Assembly (NCBI RefSeq): GCF_004346035.1
Contig: NZ_SLZN01000010.1
Span: forward strand, 1 to 64,000
From: Acidomonas methanolica
Lineage (GTDB): Bacteria; Pseudomonadota; Alphaproteobacteria; Acetobacterales; Acetobacteraceae
Length of the DNA: 64,000 nucleotides
Direction of reading: 5' to 3'
This document shows, one piece after another, positions 31,247 through 39,630 of the stretch; the first letter of the stretch is position 1, and the number at the start of each line of letters is the position of its first letter. The notes under the pieces were generated by a model. That model saw only the letters and a list, made by a program, of their open reading frames with translations. It was not told the origin of the DNA and ran no database searches. The translations under genes and the position numbers were made by a program.

Positions 31247-33225
31247 TCCGCGGCGACTCCCCGCACCTGCGCCGTCCGCCGTGCCGCGCCAACGCGCAGC
31301 CTGCGGTCGGAAAGGGAGAGGAAACCGCCGATCGCCATGATCAGGCCACCCAGCCACATCCAGGGCGCTAGTGGATTGACATGCAGCCGCAGCACATAGG
31401 TTGCGGCGGATCCGGCGCCGTGGCGATCCCCGATCACGCTGTAAAGATCCCAAAGCAGGTTGGTGCGGATCGACACTTCGGTCGTCGTCTGGCTCTGTGC
31501 GGCGAAATCGCGCTTCGAAGGATGCATGACCGTCACAAGCCGCCCGTGACGGCGCACGGCGATATCGGCGATCAGCGAGGTGTAGTTCGGCCCCTTCGCC
31601 TCATGCACGCCGAGCAGGGTCCATTGATATCCGCCCAGCGTCTCCGTATGGCCCGGCCTGACTTCCACGATGGCATGTTGCGCCTGCGCCATGCCGCAGA
31701 GCCCGAGCACCGTGACGCCCGCGCCGATATGGGCCAGCGTCGCGCCGAAGGCCGAGCGCGGGAGCGAACGGGCGCGGGCGAGGGTGTGGGCGGCGTTGAA
31801 ATGGGACAGGCCCAGCCGGCCCGCCAGATCGGTCAGGCTCGCGGCGATCACCCAGACCGCCCCGACGGCGCAGAGGATCGGCATGAGTCCGGAGAGCGTC
31901 CAGCACGCCACGCCCAGCGCGATGACGGCGCAGGCCGCCGCGAGGCGCAGACGCCGCAGGACGGGCCGCGCGTGCGCGCGTTTCCACGGCAGCATCGTGC
32001 CCAGCGCCATGGCGGCCAGAAGCGGGATCGTCAGCGGGATCGTCGCCGCGTCGAAGAAGGGCTTGCCGACCGAGATGGTGCGGTTGAACAGAAGCTGCAT
32101 GAAGGGCGGATACATCGTCCCCGTCAGCACCACGGCGCAGATCGAGCAGAGCAGGATGTTGTTCAGCACCAGTGCGCCCTCGCGCGAGAAGGGCGCGAAC
32201 AGCCCGCCCGAGACGAGGGCGGGGGCGCGCCAGGCGAAGAGCAGCAGGGAGCCGCCGATGACCACCGCCAGCAGGCCGAGGATGAACACGCCGCGCGCCG
32301 GGTCGTTGGCGAAGGCGTGGACCGAGTTCAGGATGCCGGACCGCACGAGGAAGGTGCCGGAAAGCGAGAAGGAGAAGGTCGCGATCGCCAGCAGCACGGT
32401 CCAGATCTTCAGCGCCTCGCGCTTCTCCACCACGATGGACGAGTGGACGAGCGCGGTTCCCGTGAGCCAGGGGATGAGCGAGGCGTTCTCGACCGGGTCC
32501 CAGAACCAGTATCCGCCCCAGCCGAGCACGTAGTAGGACCACCACGATCCCAGCGCGATGCCGCAGGTGAGGAAGCTCCAGGCCGCCACGGCCCAGGGCC
32601 GCACCCAGCGAGCCCAGGCCGCGTCCACCCGTCCCTCGATCAGCGCCGCGACGGCGAAGGCGAAGGGGACGGCGAAACCGACATAGCCGGTGTAGAGAAT
32701 GGGCGGATGGAAGGCGAGGCCGGGGTCCTGGAGAAGCGGGTTCATGCCGCGGCCGTCCGTCGGGGCGGGCCAGACGCGGGCGAACGGGTCCGATGTCAGC
32801 AGGCAGAAGAGCTGGAACCCCGCCGAGACGCCGCCGAGGATCGCGATCACGCGGGCGCGCAGGATCGCGGGCAGCCCGCGCCCGAAGAGCGCCACCGCCG
32901 CGCCGCACAGGCCGAGGATGAGCGTCCAGAGCAGGATCGAGCCCTCGTGGTTTCCCCAGGTTCCGGTGATCTTGTAGAGCAGGGGCTTGGCGATGGCGGA
33001 ATTGTCCGCGACGTTCTGCACCGAGAAATCGTCATGTGTCGCCGACCAGACGAGGCAGAAGAAGGACAGGGCCAGGGCGATGAACTGCGACACCGCCAGC
33101 AGGGGCGCGAGCGCGAGCAGCCGCCGGTCGTGGCGGGAGGCGCCGTAGAGCGGCAGGACGAATTGCGCCAGGGCGACGACGCAGGCGAGCGCCAGGGCGA
33201 AATGCCCCTCTTCAGGACCGATCAT
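31243..33225 (-). CDS. ccmF: Haem lyase subunit CcmF
   Basis: 660 residues with about 14-15 TM helices. Core of the system I cytochrome c haem ligase. The WWD haem-handling motif WGGYWFWDPVENASLIPW is intact, and the conserved TGTWGNHEGSILLW and PPILYTGYVG blocks are present. Length agrees with the family (about 650). Gene order F-E-D-C on this strand (transcribed C to I) follows the common alphaproteobacterial plan. Confidence 0.97.
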   Translation of the reverse strand: MIGPEEGHFALALACVVALAQFVLPLYGASRHDRRLLALAPLLAVSQFIALALSFFCLVWSATHDDFSVQNVADNSAIAKPLLYKITGTWGNHEGSILLWTLILGLCGAAVALFGRGLPAILRARVIAILGGVSAGFQLFCLLTSDPFARVWPAPTDGRGMNPLLQDPGLAFHPPILYTGYVGFAVPFAFAVAALIEGRVDAAWARWVRPWAVAAWSFLTCGIALGSWWSYYVLGWGGYWFWDPVENASLIPWLTGTALVHSSIVVEKREALKIWTVLLAIATFSFSLSGTFLVRSGILNSVHAFANDPARGVFILGLLAVVIGGSLLLFAWRAPALVSGGLFAPFSREGALVLNNILLCSICAVVLTGTMYPPFMQLLFNRTISVGKPFFDAATIPLTIPLLAAMALGTMLPWKRAHARPVLRRLRLAAACAVIALGVACWTLSGLMPILCAVGAVWVIAASLTDLAGRLGLSHFNAAHTLARARSLPRSAFGATLAHIGAGVTVLGLCGMAQAQHAIVEVRPGHTETLGGYQWTLLGVHEAKGPNYTSLIADIAVRRHGRLVTVMHPSKRDFAAQSQTTTEVSIRTNLLWDLYSVIGDRHGAGSAATYVLRLHVNPLAPWMWLGGLIMAIGGFLSLSDRRLRVGAARRTAQVRGVAAE

Positions 33226-33229
33226 GAAT

Positions 33230-33820
33230 TCAGCTTCCGTTGCGCGGGGTCTTGGCGTCGATGGCAGCCCGGGCTTCGTCGCGCGTCATGGTGTCCCAGC
33301 TCGCCGCGCTGGGCGGCTTGCCGAAGCGCGGGTCCCATTTGCCGCTCTTGCGCAGCGCCTCGGCCACTTCCTTCGGCATATAGGTCTCGTCGTGCTTGGC
33401 GAGCACTTCCGAGGCACGGAACGTCCCGTCCTTCCGCATCGTGCCGAGCGCCACCACGCTCTGCCCCTCGCGGAAGAGGTCCGGCAGGATGCCCGCGAAG
33501 CGGACCGTTACGGCGGCCTGGCCGTCCGTCACCTCGAAGATGTTGACGGGCGTCGTGCCCTCGGTCTCGCGGTGCAGCGATCCCGCAACGACCATGCCGC
33601 CCAGCCGCACCGTGCGGTCCGGTCCCGGATCATGCGCCCTGATCTGCGACGGGGCCATGAAGAACACGATGTTCGAGGAAAAGGCGTTCAGCACCAGCGC
33701 CGTCGCCACGCCGAGGCAGAGCACGCTGGCCACGACCAGCCAGAGGCGGCGGGTCTTGCGCGTCATGCCGCGCCGCGCGCCGCCGGATTTTCCGGAGTCG
33801 AATATATTGGAGGCGCTCAT
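33230..33820 (-). CDS. ccmE: Haem chaperone CcmE
   Basis: 196 residues: N-terminal membrane helix (LWLVVASVLCLGVATALVL) and periplasmic OB-fold. The covalent haem-binding histidine is H143 in VLAKHDETYMP, with Tyr147 four residues on. RLGGMVVAGSL and VRFAGILPDLFREGQSVVALG match the family. A long C-terminal tail (about 45 residues) of low conservation follows. ATG overlaps the ccmD stop by 4 nt. Confidence 0.96.
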   Translation of the reverse strand: MSASNIFDSGKSGGARRGMTRKTRRLWLVVASVLCLGVATALVLNAFSSNIVFFMAPSQIRAHDPGPDRTVRLGGMVVAGSLHRETEGTTPVNIFEVTDGQAAVTVRFAGILPDLFREGQSVVALGTMRKDGTFRASEVLAKHDETYMPKEVAEALRKSGKWDPRFGKPPSAASWDTMTRDEARAAIDAKTPRNGS

Positions 33821-33963
33821 CGGGTTGAGGTCTTCCGCAGGGCTTCGAGTTGCGCCAGCCGCGTCCGGGCGCGGCGGAGGCGGAGGACGGCCTGGACGGT
33901 CAGCACGAGGACCGCCACAGCCGTCACCCCGTACGAGGCGGCAATGAAAGGAAGATGGGTCAT
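33817..33963 (-). CDS. ccmD: Haem exporter subunit CcmD
   Basis: 48 residues, too small for most gene finders: one TM helix (PFIAASYGVTAVAVLVLTVQAVL) followed by a basic cytoplasmic tail (RLRRARTRLAQLEAL). This size and pattern, with location between ccmC and ccmE, identify CcmD, which helps release holo-CcmE. ATG 33963 and the stop at 33817 both overlap neighbours by 4 nt. Confidence 0.9.
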   Translation of the reverse strand: MTHLPFIAASYGVTAVAVLVLTVQAVLRLRRARTRLAQLEALRKTSTR

Positions 33964-34745
33964 GCGGCCTCCTCCCGCTCGGCGATGCGCCGCGTCATCA
34001 TCTGCCGCGCGCGGCTTTCGAGGATCGCCGCCGTCAGCCGTGCCGAGACCAGCGCGCCGAAGCCGCAGGAGAATCCGATCATGCACACCATCAGGGGTGC
34101 CAGCATGGACATGGACATGGTCGGCGCGCCGGTCAGGGTGATGCTGTCGGGCTGATGCAGCGTGTTCCACCAGTTGACGCTGAACTTGATGATGGGAAGA
34201 TCGACCGAACCCGCGATCGCGAGGATGGCGGCGGCGCGATAGCCGCGCTGCGGATCGTCGAAGGCGCGGATCAGCGCGATATGGCCGAGATAAAGGAAGA
34301 ACAGCACCAGCATGGAGGTCAGTCGCGCGTCCCAGACCCACCATGCCCCCCACATCGGCTTGCCCCAGAGGGAGCCGGTCGCGAGGCAGAGGGCCGTCGC
34401 GGTCGCGCCGACCGGCCCGATCTCCACGGCCGCCAGATCGGCGAGGGGGTGTTTCCACACGAGGGTCAGCACGCCACAGATGGCCAGCGCGAAATATCCC
34501 GCCGAGGCCAGGATCGCCATCGGCACGTGGATATACATGATGCGGACCGTATCGCCCTGCTGCCAGTCGGCCGGCGAGAAGAACAGGCCCCAGATGATCC
34601 CCGCCACGAGCGCCACGGCGCTGATCCAGCCGAGCAGCGGCGTCAGCCAGCGGGCGAGGCGCAGGAAGCGGCCGGGATTGGCGAAGCGATGGAGCAGACC
34701 GCCCCGCTGGGGGGGGCTGACGGCGCTTTGGGGCAAGGCGCTCAA
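33960..34745 (-). CDS. ccmC: Haem transporter CcmC
   Basis: 261 residues with six TM helices. CcmC attaches haem to CcmE. WWD motif WGKPMWGAWWVWDARLTS and the flanking haem-ligand histidines (RIMYIHVPMA; WWNTLHQPDS) are visible. The start is TTG at 34745 (GGAG about 12 nt upstream), as no suitable ATG/GTG exists. It is the first gene of the ccmC-D-E-F-G-H-I transcript. ccmA and ccmB, which normally precede it, are not present in the window. Confidence 0.95.
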   Translation of the reverse strand: MSALPQSAVSPPQRGGLLHRFANPGRFLRLARWLTPLLGWISAVALVAGIIWGLFFSPADWQQGDTVRIMYIHVPMAILASAGYFALAICGVLTLVWKHPLADLAAVEIGPVGATATALCLATGSLWGKPMWGAWWVWDARLTSMLVLFFLYLGHIALIRAFDDPQRGYRAAAILAIAGSVDLPIIKFSVNWWNTLHQPDSITLTGAPTMSMSMLAPLMVCMIGFSCGFGALVSARLTAAILESRARQMMTRRIAEREEAA

Positions 34746-35046
34746 CTTGAATGCGTCTCCAGCGTGACGGTTTCGGACCGGTGAGGGCGAGGGCGTCTAT
34801 ATACGCGCGTTGGCTGTTCCCCGCAAAAAATTCGGCAGGCACGCGCGGCTTCGTGACGCCATAGGCTGACGGCCCTGCTTATGCTAGTGTCCCGCCTCTG
34901 AAAACCGCAAGCGAATATCGGAGCAAGGCGCCTCCCCAAGACATTGATTTGTTTTTGATTTGCCCGCTCTCCCGGCTCCGGGAGCCGAAGGATTCGGGGG
35001 TGGGGCGTAAAAGGGAGCGAAAGTCTTGCCGGAGGCGTCACTTCTC
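34746..35046. promoter_or_regulatory. Divergent spacer between ccm operon and EVE gene
   Basis: A 301-nt stretch with no gene. It must contain the ccm promoter (leftward) and the EVE promoter (rightward). An inverted repeat ccggctccgggagccg is visible near 34973-34988. GGAGG at 35031-35035 is the likely ribosome site of the EVE gene. No operator was recognised. Confidence 0.4.
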
Positions 35047-35484
35047 ATGGCATTTTGGTTGATCAAATCCGAGCCCGAAAGTTTTTCCTGGGAGCGGCAG
35101 GTCGCGCACGGCACCGAGCCCTGGACCGGGGTGCGGAACTATCAGGCGCGCAACAATCTTGCCGCCATGCGTCCCGGCGACCGGGCCTTCTTCTATCATT
35201 CGGTCAGCGAGAAGCGCATCGTCGGGATCGTCGAGGTGGTCCGCGCGGCCTATCCGGACCCCACCGCGCCGGAGGGTTCGGGGTGGGTATGCCCGGATGT
35301 GCGGACGGTGGGGCCGATGCCGCATCCCGTCTCGCTGGCGGAGATCAAGGCGGAACCGGCTCTGGCCGATTTCGCGCTGATCCGGCAGTCCCGGCTTTCC
35401 GTGGTGCCGGTGACGGCGGCGCAATGGGCGCGTCTGTGCGCCATGGGCGGCTGGTCCGGGAGCGAAGGGGGAGGAGAGGCGTGA
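35047..35484 (+). CDS. EVE domain-containing protein
   Basis: 145 residues of the PUA-like EVE fold, which reads modified bases. The start FWLIKSEPESFSWERQV, WTGVRNYQARNNLAAMRPGD, FFYHSVSEKRIVGIVEVV, and ADFALIRQSRLSVVPVTAAQW are classic. Function in bacteria is unclear (binding of modified nucleic acid, sometimes with restriction systems); no restriction genes are nearby. ATG 35047; a TTG at 35026 is in frame. Confidence 0.9.
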   Translation: MAFWLIKSEPESFSWERQVAHGTEPWTGVRNYQARNNLAAMRPGDRAFFYHSVSEKRIVGIVEVVRAAYPDPTAPEGSGWVCPDVRTVGPMPHPVSLAEIKAEPALADFALIRQSRLSVVPVTAAQWARLCAMGGWSGSEGGGEA

Positions 35485-35570
35485 TTTGCCGCCCCGGTTG
35501 CACGGGGTGTCGCCCGATTCGGGCGCATGATGCGCATGGGCGGATCGCTCGCCCTCATCCTCGCGGACGC

Positions 35571-35605
35571 GTGTCATAAAACTATCATGCGCTTGCCCCT
35601 GTCAT
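35571..35605 (+). promoter_or_regulatory. Pho box (PhoB binding site) upstream of pstS
   Basis: gtgtcataaaactatcat at 35571-35588 matches the Pho-box consensus (CTGTCATAAATCTGTCAT) at 15 of 18 positions: two TGTCA-type repeats 11 nt apart. A further half-site ctgtcat lies at 35599-35605. It is about 95-128 nt before the pstS ATG, a suitable place for PhoB activation under phosphate limitation. Confidence 0.8.
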
Positions 35606-35698
35606 GGCACCGTCCGCCGGGGTTACAGAGGGGCCAGTCCAAACGGCGGCGAGGCGCATCTGCGCGCCTGCCCGTTCATATGAGGATCAGCAGAGACC

Positions 35699-36709
35699 AT
35701 GCGTCTGTCCCGCGTTCTTGCCCTGACAACCTGTGCGCTGACCGCTTTGGCCGGCGCTTCCTCCGCTCAGGCGGCCTCCATCACCGGCGCGGGCTCCAGC
35801 TTCGCCGCTCCGCTTTATGACGCCTGGGCCGCCAGCGTGAAGAAGGCGGGCGGCCCCGAGGTCAACTACCAGTCCGTCGGTTCGGGTGCAGGTCAGAACC
35901 AGATCATCGCCCGCACGGTCGATTTCGGTGCATCGGACGCGCCGGTGGCCGGAGCGAAGCTCGCCGCCAACAAGCTCTATCAGTTTCCGACTGCGATGGG
36001 CGGCATCGTCGTGATCGTCAACATCCCTGGCGTCAAGTCGGGCGTGTTGAAGCTCAACGGCGCGACGCTTGCGGGGCTTTATGACGGGTCGATCACCGAA
36101 TGGGACGATCCGCGGATCGAGGCGCTGAACCCCGGCCTGAAGCTCCCGGATTCCGATGTCGCTCCGGTTCACCGCGCGGACGCCTCGGGCACGACCTTCG
36201 TGTTCACCTCCTATCTTTCGAAGGTTTCACCCAACTGGAAGCAGAAGTTCGGCGCGAGCACGTCGATCTCATGGGCTGGCGGCGCTGGGGCGCGCGGCAA
36301 TGACGGCGTGGCGGCAAGTGTCAAGGCGACCGAGGGTGGCATCGGCTATGTCGAGTATGCCTACGCCAACCGCAACCACCTGACCGTCACCGAGCTCGAG
36401 GATCATGACGGCGAGTATGTGAAGCCGGATATCGGCAGCTTCACCGCCGCCGCCAAGGGCGCCGACTGGGCGCACGCCGATCACTATGCGGTGGATCTGC
36501 TCGACGGTCCGGGCAAGGGTGCGTGGCCGATCGTCGCGGCGACCTTCGTTCTGGTGCCGACCAATCCGACCAACGCCACCCAGGCTCGGGCCGTGAAGGA
36601 TTTCTTCACCTTCGGTCTGGAAAAGGGCGACTCCGACGCGCTGGCGCTCGACTATGTGATGCTTCCGGCGTCCGTGAAGTCGGAGATTCTGGCCGGCTGG
36701 CCGAAGTAA
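35699..36709 (+). CDS. pstS: Phosphate ABC transporter substrate-binding protein PstS
   Basis: 336 residues with signal peptide (CALTALAGASSAQA), periplasmic. Phosphate-binding motifs: GAGSSFAAPLYDAW, SVGSGAGQNQI, VDFGASDAPV and RADASGTTFVF. It captures Pi for the PstCAB importer. Here it is alone: no pstC, pstA, pstB or phoU follows, only a strong terminator and unrelated genes. Expression is probably PhoB-driven through the upstream Pho box. The free-standing copy may serve a Pst system elsewhere or act as an abundant scavenging protein. Confidence 0.95.
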   Translation: MRLSRVLALTTCALTALAGASSAQAASITGAGSSFAAPLYDAWAASVKKAGGPEVNYQSVGSGAGQNQIIARTVDFGASDAPVAGAKLAANKLYQFPTAMGGIVVIVNIPGVKSGVLKLNGATLAGLYDGSITEWDDPRIEALNPGLKLPDSDVAPVHRADASGTTFVFTSYLSKVSPNWKQKFGASTSISWAGGAGARGNDGVAASVKATEGGIGYVEYAYANRNHLTVTELEDHDGEYVKPDIGSFTAAAKGADWAHADHYAVDLLDGPGKGAWPIVAATFVLVPTNPTNATQARAVKDFFTFGLEKGDSDALALDYVMLPASVKSEILAGWPK

Positions 36710-36714
36710 AACGC

Positions 36715-36734
36715 CTCCCGCCGCGAGGCGGGAG
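36715..36734 (+). terminator. Hairpin immediately after pstS
   Basis: CTCCCGCC (36715-36722) / GGCGGGAG (36727-36734) with loop gcga, 5 nt after the pstS stop. No U-tract, so perhaps an mRNA 3'-end stabiliser ahead of the stronger terminator. Confidence 0.5.
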
Positions 36735-36778
36735 ACGCTCCGGCTCGGTCTGGCCGGGCCGGCTGACGATCAATGAAG

Positions 36779-36826
36779 GCGGCATGTTCCGGGTCGATGT
36801 GATCCGGGGCATGCCGCTTTTGTTTT
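36779..36826 (+). terminator. Rho-independent terminator downstream of pstS
   Basis: Arms GCGGCATG (36779-36786) and CATGCCGC (36810-36817), extended inward by CCGGGTC/GATCCGG with G-U pairs, then ttttgtttt. The long stem and U-tract make it a strong intrinsic terminator isolating pstS. Confidence 0.92.
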
Positions 36827-36879
36827 GACGACAGTTCTGGCAGAGCGACGGGACACTGCAATAAGGCAGCGTATCCGGA

Positions 36880-37242
36880 TTACTTTTCCCGCGCGTCATA
36901 GTGTTTGCGCGCGTCAGCCATCGCGTCCCAATGCGCCGTTATCCATCCTGCGAACGTTTCAAGCGCCGGCACCAGACTGACACCCATGGCGCTCAGCTCG
37001 TATTCCACGCGTGGCGGGACTTCAGCGTGATAATGCCGAACGACAAGGCCGTTTCGCTCAAGCATCCTCAGCGTCACGGTCAGCATGCGCTGTGAAATTC
37101 CATTTACCTCCCGACGAATATGGGAGAACCGCATTCGGCCTTCAGTCGAGCGCGCAAGTTGCAGAACAACAAGAACTGTCCATTTGTCGCCCAGACTGGT
37201 CAAGATCGCCTGGTGACTGCAAGACGCCGTGGCAGGGGGCAT
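36880..37242 (-). CDS. HxlR-family transcriptional regulator
   Basis: 120 residues, winged-helix HxlR/MarR-like DNA-binding protein. The block LGDKWTVLVVLQLARSTEGRMRFSHIRREVNGISQRMLTVTLRMLERNGLVVR, and EVPPRVEYELSAMGVSLVPALETFAGW, are typical. It has a Cys (C8) near the N-terminus, as in redox- or aldehyde-sensing members. It is divergent from an NAD(P)-binding protein gene with a 104-nt spacer containing inverted repeats, so that gene is its likely target. Confidence 0.9.
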   Translation of the reverse strand: MPPATASCSHQAILTSLGDKWTVLVVLQLARSTEGRMRFSHIRREVNGISQRMLTVTLRMLERNGLVVRHYHAEVPPRVEYELSAMGVSLVPALETFAGWITAHWDAMADARKHYDAREK

Positions 37243-37270
37243 GAGTTCTCTCCAAGTAACCGACGCATGG

Positions 37271-37330
37271 AAAAGTGCCGTCTTGCGGCGCTTTTCTGCC
37301 GGTATAGCATCATAACCATCGAGAGTTATG
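37271..37330. promoter_or_regulatory. Two inverted repeats between hxlR-type gene and its neighbour
   Basis: CATAAC-N8-GTTATG (37311-37330) is a likely operator for the HxlR dimer, 17 nt ahead of the reductase ATG. Next to it AAAAGTGCCG (37271-37280) pairs with CGGCGCTTTT (37286-37295) around tcttg. Both lie in the shared promoter zone. Confidence 0.6.
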
Positions 37331-37346
37331 AAACAGAACCACAGCT

Positions 37347-38189
37347 ATGCAGATTGCCATTATCGGTGCCGGGCATGTCGGAGAAACATTGGCGACGATG
37401 CTCACGCGCGCAGGATACGCGGTTAAAGTCGCCAATTCCCGCGGACCGGCCAGCTTGTCTGATTTCGCTCGACGGACGGGAGCCACCGTCGCCGATCTCG
37501 GTACCTTATCGGCGGGAGTCGACGTATTGATCATTGCCATCCCTCTTTGCAAAATACCCGAGATACCGCCTTCGGTCATAGCCGAGCTTCCGCCCGACGC
37601 CGTCGTCGTGGACGCCAACAACTATTACCCTGCGCGGGACGGACGTTTGCAGGCGATCGATAACGGGCAGAATGAATCTGTCTGGGTCTCGGAGCAACTG
37701 GGCAAACCCGTCGTCAAGGCGTTCAACAACATCATCGCCGGGCGGCTGGGAAGTCAGGGGCGGCCGCGCGGAAGCGCCGAGCGCATCGCCTTGCCGGTCG
37801 CGGGCGACGATGCGGCCGCGCGCAAGGTCGTGATGGAGATCGTCGAGAGTCTCGGATTTGATGCGTACGATGCCGGGGATATTGACGCGTCGTGGCGCCA
37901 GCAGCCCGGAACGCCCGCCTATTGCACGGACCCGAATCCAGCTGAACTGCCGCGCCTTTTGGCCAGGGCCGATCGGCTGGCCGCAACCCGCAATCGAGAT
38001 CAGGGCGCCAGATTGATGGCGAAATTGCCCGCCGACTATCCTGCGGAAGAACTGGTGCGTGTCGCAAGGTTTTTTGTCGGGCTTGACAAGTGGCGCGTGC
38101 GGAGCTGGGTCTCGGTACTGAAGCTGATGACCGTCGCCCTGCGTGGCCCTACGCCGCCCGATCGCGTTTCAGCAGTCTCCACCCGATGA
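37347..38189 (+). CDS. NADP-binding (F420-dependent-type) oxidoreductase
   Basis: 280 residues. N-terminal Rossmann site MQIAIIGAGHVGETLATML, ANSRGPASL, and LPPDAVVVDANNYYPARDG with KAFNNIIAGRL match the NADP_Rossmann F420 oxidoreductase group (NpdG/FNO-like; in non-F420 bacteria NADPH-dependent). Substrate unknown. A C-terminal helical tail (about 185-280) is longer than in most members. It is divergent from the HxlR gene and ends 41 nt inside the convergent ansP. Confidence 0.8.
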   Translation: MQIAIIGAGHVGETLATMLTRAGYAVKVANSRGPASLSDFARRTGATVADLGTLSAGVDVLIIAIPLCKIPEIPPSVIAELPPDAVVVDANNYYPARDGRLQAIDNGQNESVWVSEQLGKPVVKAFNNIIAGRLGSQGRPRGSAERIALPVAGDDAAARKVVMEIVESLGFDAYDAGDIDASWRQQPGTPAYCTDPNPAELPRLLARADRLAATRNRDQGARLMAKLPADYPAEELVRVARFFVGLDKWRVRSWVSVLKLMTVALRGPTPPDRVSAVSTR

Positions 38190-39597
38190 CGAGGATCAGG
38201 ACGATCAGGGGAATGAACGCGACGGTATAGGTGCCTTCCGGGTAGTCGAACGCCATCATCACCACGACGAAGGCGAGGAATCCCAGAGTCGCCCAGTTGC
38301 TCACCGGCGCCCAGGGCATGGGAAAGCCGGTGGGCGGGATCTGTCCGTCATTGATCGCCTTGCGTAGCCGCAACTGGCAGATGAGGATGAACATCCAGGT
38401 GGCGATGATGCCGATCGCCGACATGTTCAACACCATTTCGAACACGCGGGACGGGATCAGATAGTTCAGCCCCACCCCCACGAGATAGATGGCGACCGTC
38501 GTCAGGATGCCGACATAGGGTACGGACTGGCGGTTCAGCTTCGCCAGCGGCTTCGGCCCCGATCCGCCGAGGGCCAGCGCCCGCAGGATGCGGCCGGTGG
38601 CGTAGAGGCCGGAATTCAGGCTGGACAGCGCGGCCGTCAGCACGACGATGTTCATGGCATGGTCGATGCCCTTGATGCCCAGCGCCTGGAAGAAGGTGAC
38701 GAAGGGGCTGGTCCCGGCGCGATAGGCGCTCCAGGGCAGCAGGCAGACCAGCAGGACGACCGAACCGACATAGAACAGCGCGATTCGCCAGATCACGCTG
38801 TTGATGGCGCGTGGCAGGATGTCGCGCGTATCGGCGCATTCGCCCGCGGCGGTGCCGATCAGCTCAATGCCCGAATAGGCGAAAACGACACCCTGAAGCA
38901 GCATGAGGGCCGGAATCAGCCCGTGTGGGAAGAGGCCGCCATGTTGGGTGATCAGCCCGATGCCCGTGGCATGGCCTGCGATCGGCATCCGCGAACCCAG
39001 GATGAGCGTGGCGACGATGAGAAAAAGCGCCAGAGCCACGACCTTGATGAGCGAGAACCAGAACTCCATCTCGCCGAAATATTTCACCCCGATGAGGTTC
39101 ATGCTGCCGACGATACAAAGTGCGATGAGCGCGAAGACCCATTGGGGCACTGTCGCGAACACGCCCCAGAAATGCATGTAGAGCGCCACGGCGGTAATAT
39201 CGACGATGCCGGTCATGGCCCAGTTCAAAAATGACATCCAGCCCGCGGCATAGGCCCATTTCTCGCCGAGAAACTCGCGCGCGTAGGACACGAAGCTGCC
39301 TGCCGTCGGGCGGTACATCACCAGTTCCCCCAGCGCACGGAGGATCATGAAGGAGAATGCGCCGCAGACCATGTAGATCAGGGCGAGGGCGGGGCCCGCG
39401 AGTTGCAGCCGGGCGCCTGCTCCGAGAAAGAGGCCGGTGCCGATTGCGCCGCCGATGGCGATCATCTGGATCTGCCGGCGGCCGAGATCCTTGTGATAGC
39501 CCTCCTCGCTGATCTCGGCGTGAACAGCGGTGTCTGCCGCGCTGGAAGATGTGGCCAAGTCTGTAATCCTGCGATCGATGAGTGACGTGTCGCTCAT
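38149..39597 (-). CDS. ansP: L-asparagine permease (APC family)
   Basis: 482 residues with 12 TM helices. Closely resembles E. coli AnsP throughout: EGYHKDLGRRQIQMIAIGGA, FVSYAREFLGEKWAYAAGW, NWAMTGIVDITAVALYMHFW, ELIGTAAGECADTRDILPRA, YATGRILRALALGGSGPKPL and MAFDYPEGTYT. Proton-driven asparagine uptake at the inner membrane; related amino acids are possible. Only 33 nt separate it from the upstream transglycosylase gene on the same strand, and its 3' end overlaps the reductase gene. Confidence 0.88.
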   Translation of the reverse strand: MSDTSLIDRRITDLATSSSAADTAVHAEISEEGYHKDLGRRQIQMIAIGGAIGTGLFLGAGARLQLAGPALALIYMVCGAFSFMILRALGELVMYRPTAGSFVSYAREFLGEKWAYAAGWMSFLNWAMTGIVDITAVALYMHFWGVFATVPQWVFALIALCIVGSMNLIGVKYFGEMEFWFSLIKVVALALFLIVATLILGSRMPIAGHATGIGLITQHGGLFPHGLIPALMLLQGVVFAYSGIELIGTAAGECADTRDILPRAINSVIWRIALFYVGSVVLLVCLLPWSAYRAGTSPFVTFFQALGIKGIDHAMNIVVLTAALSSLNSGLYATGRILRALALGGSGPKPLAKLNRQSVPYVGILTTVAIYLVGVGLNYLIPSRVFEMVLNMSAIGIIATWMFILICQLRLRKAINDGQIPPTGFPMPWAPVSNWATLGFLAFVVVMMAFDYPEGTYTVAFIPLIVLILVIGWRLLKRDRAA

Positions 39598-39630
39598 GGT
39601 AGGCGCGGGAGCCGAGCTTGCAAACAGGCC

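Noticed and set aside
31381-33546. 721-codon frame antisense to ccmF and ccmE
   Set aside because: Product is an Arg/Glu-rich chance translation; ccmF and ccmE on the other strand are unmistakable.
35047-35484. EVE protein as part of a restriction or defence island
   Set aside because: No restriction, methylase, CRISPR or toxin genes are nearby; neighbours are ccm and pstS.
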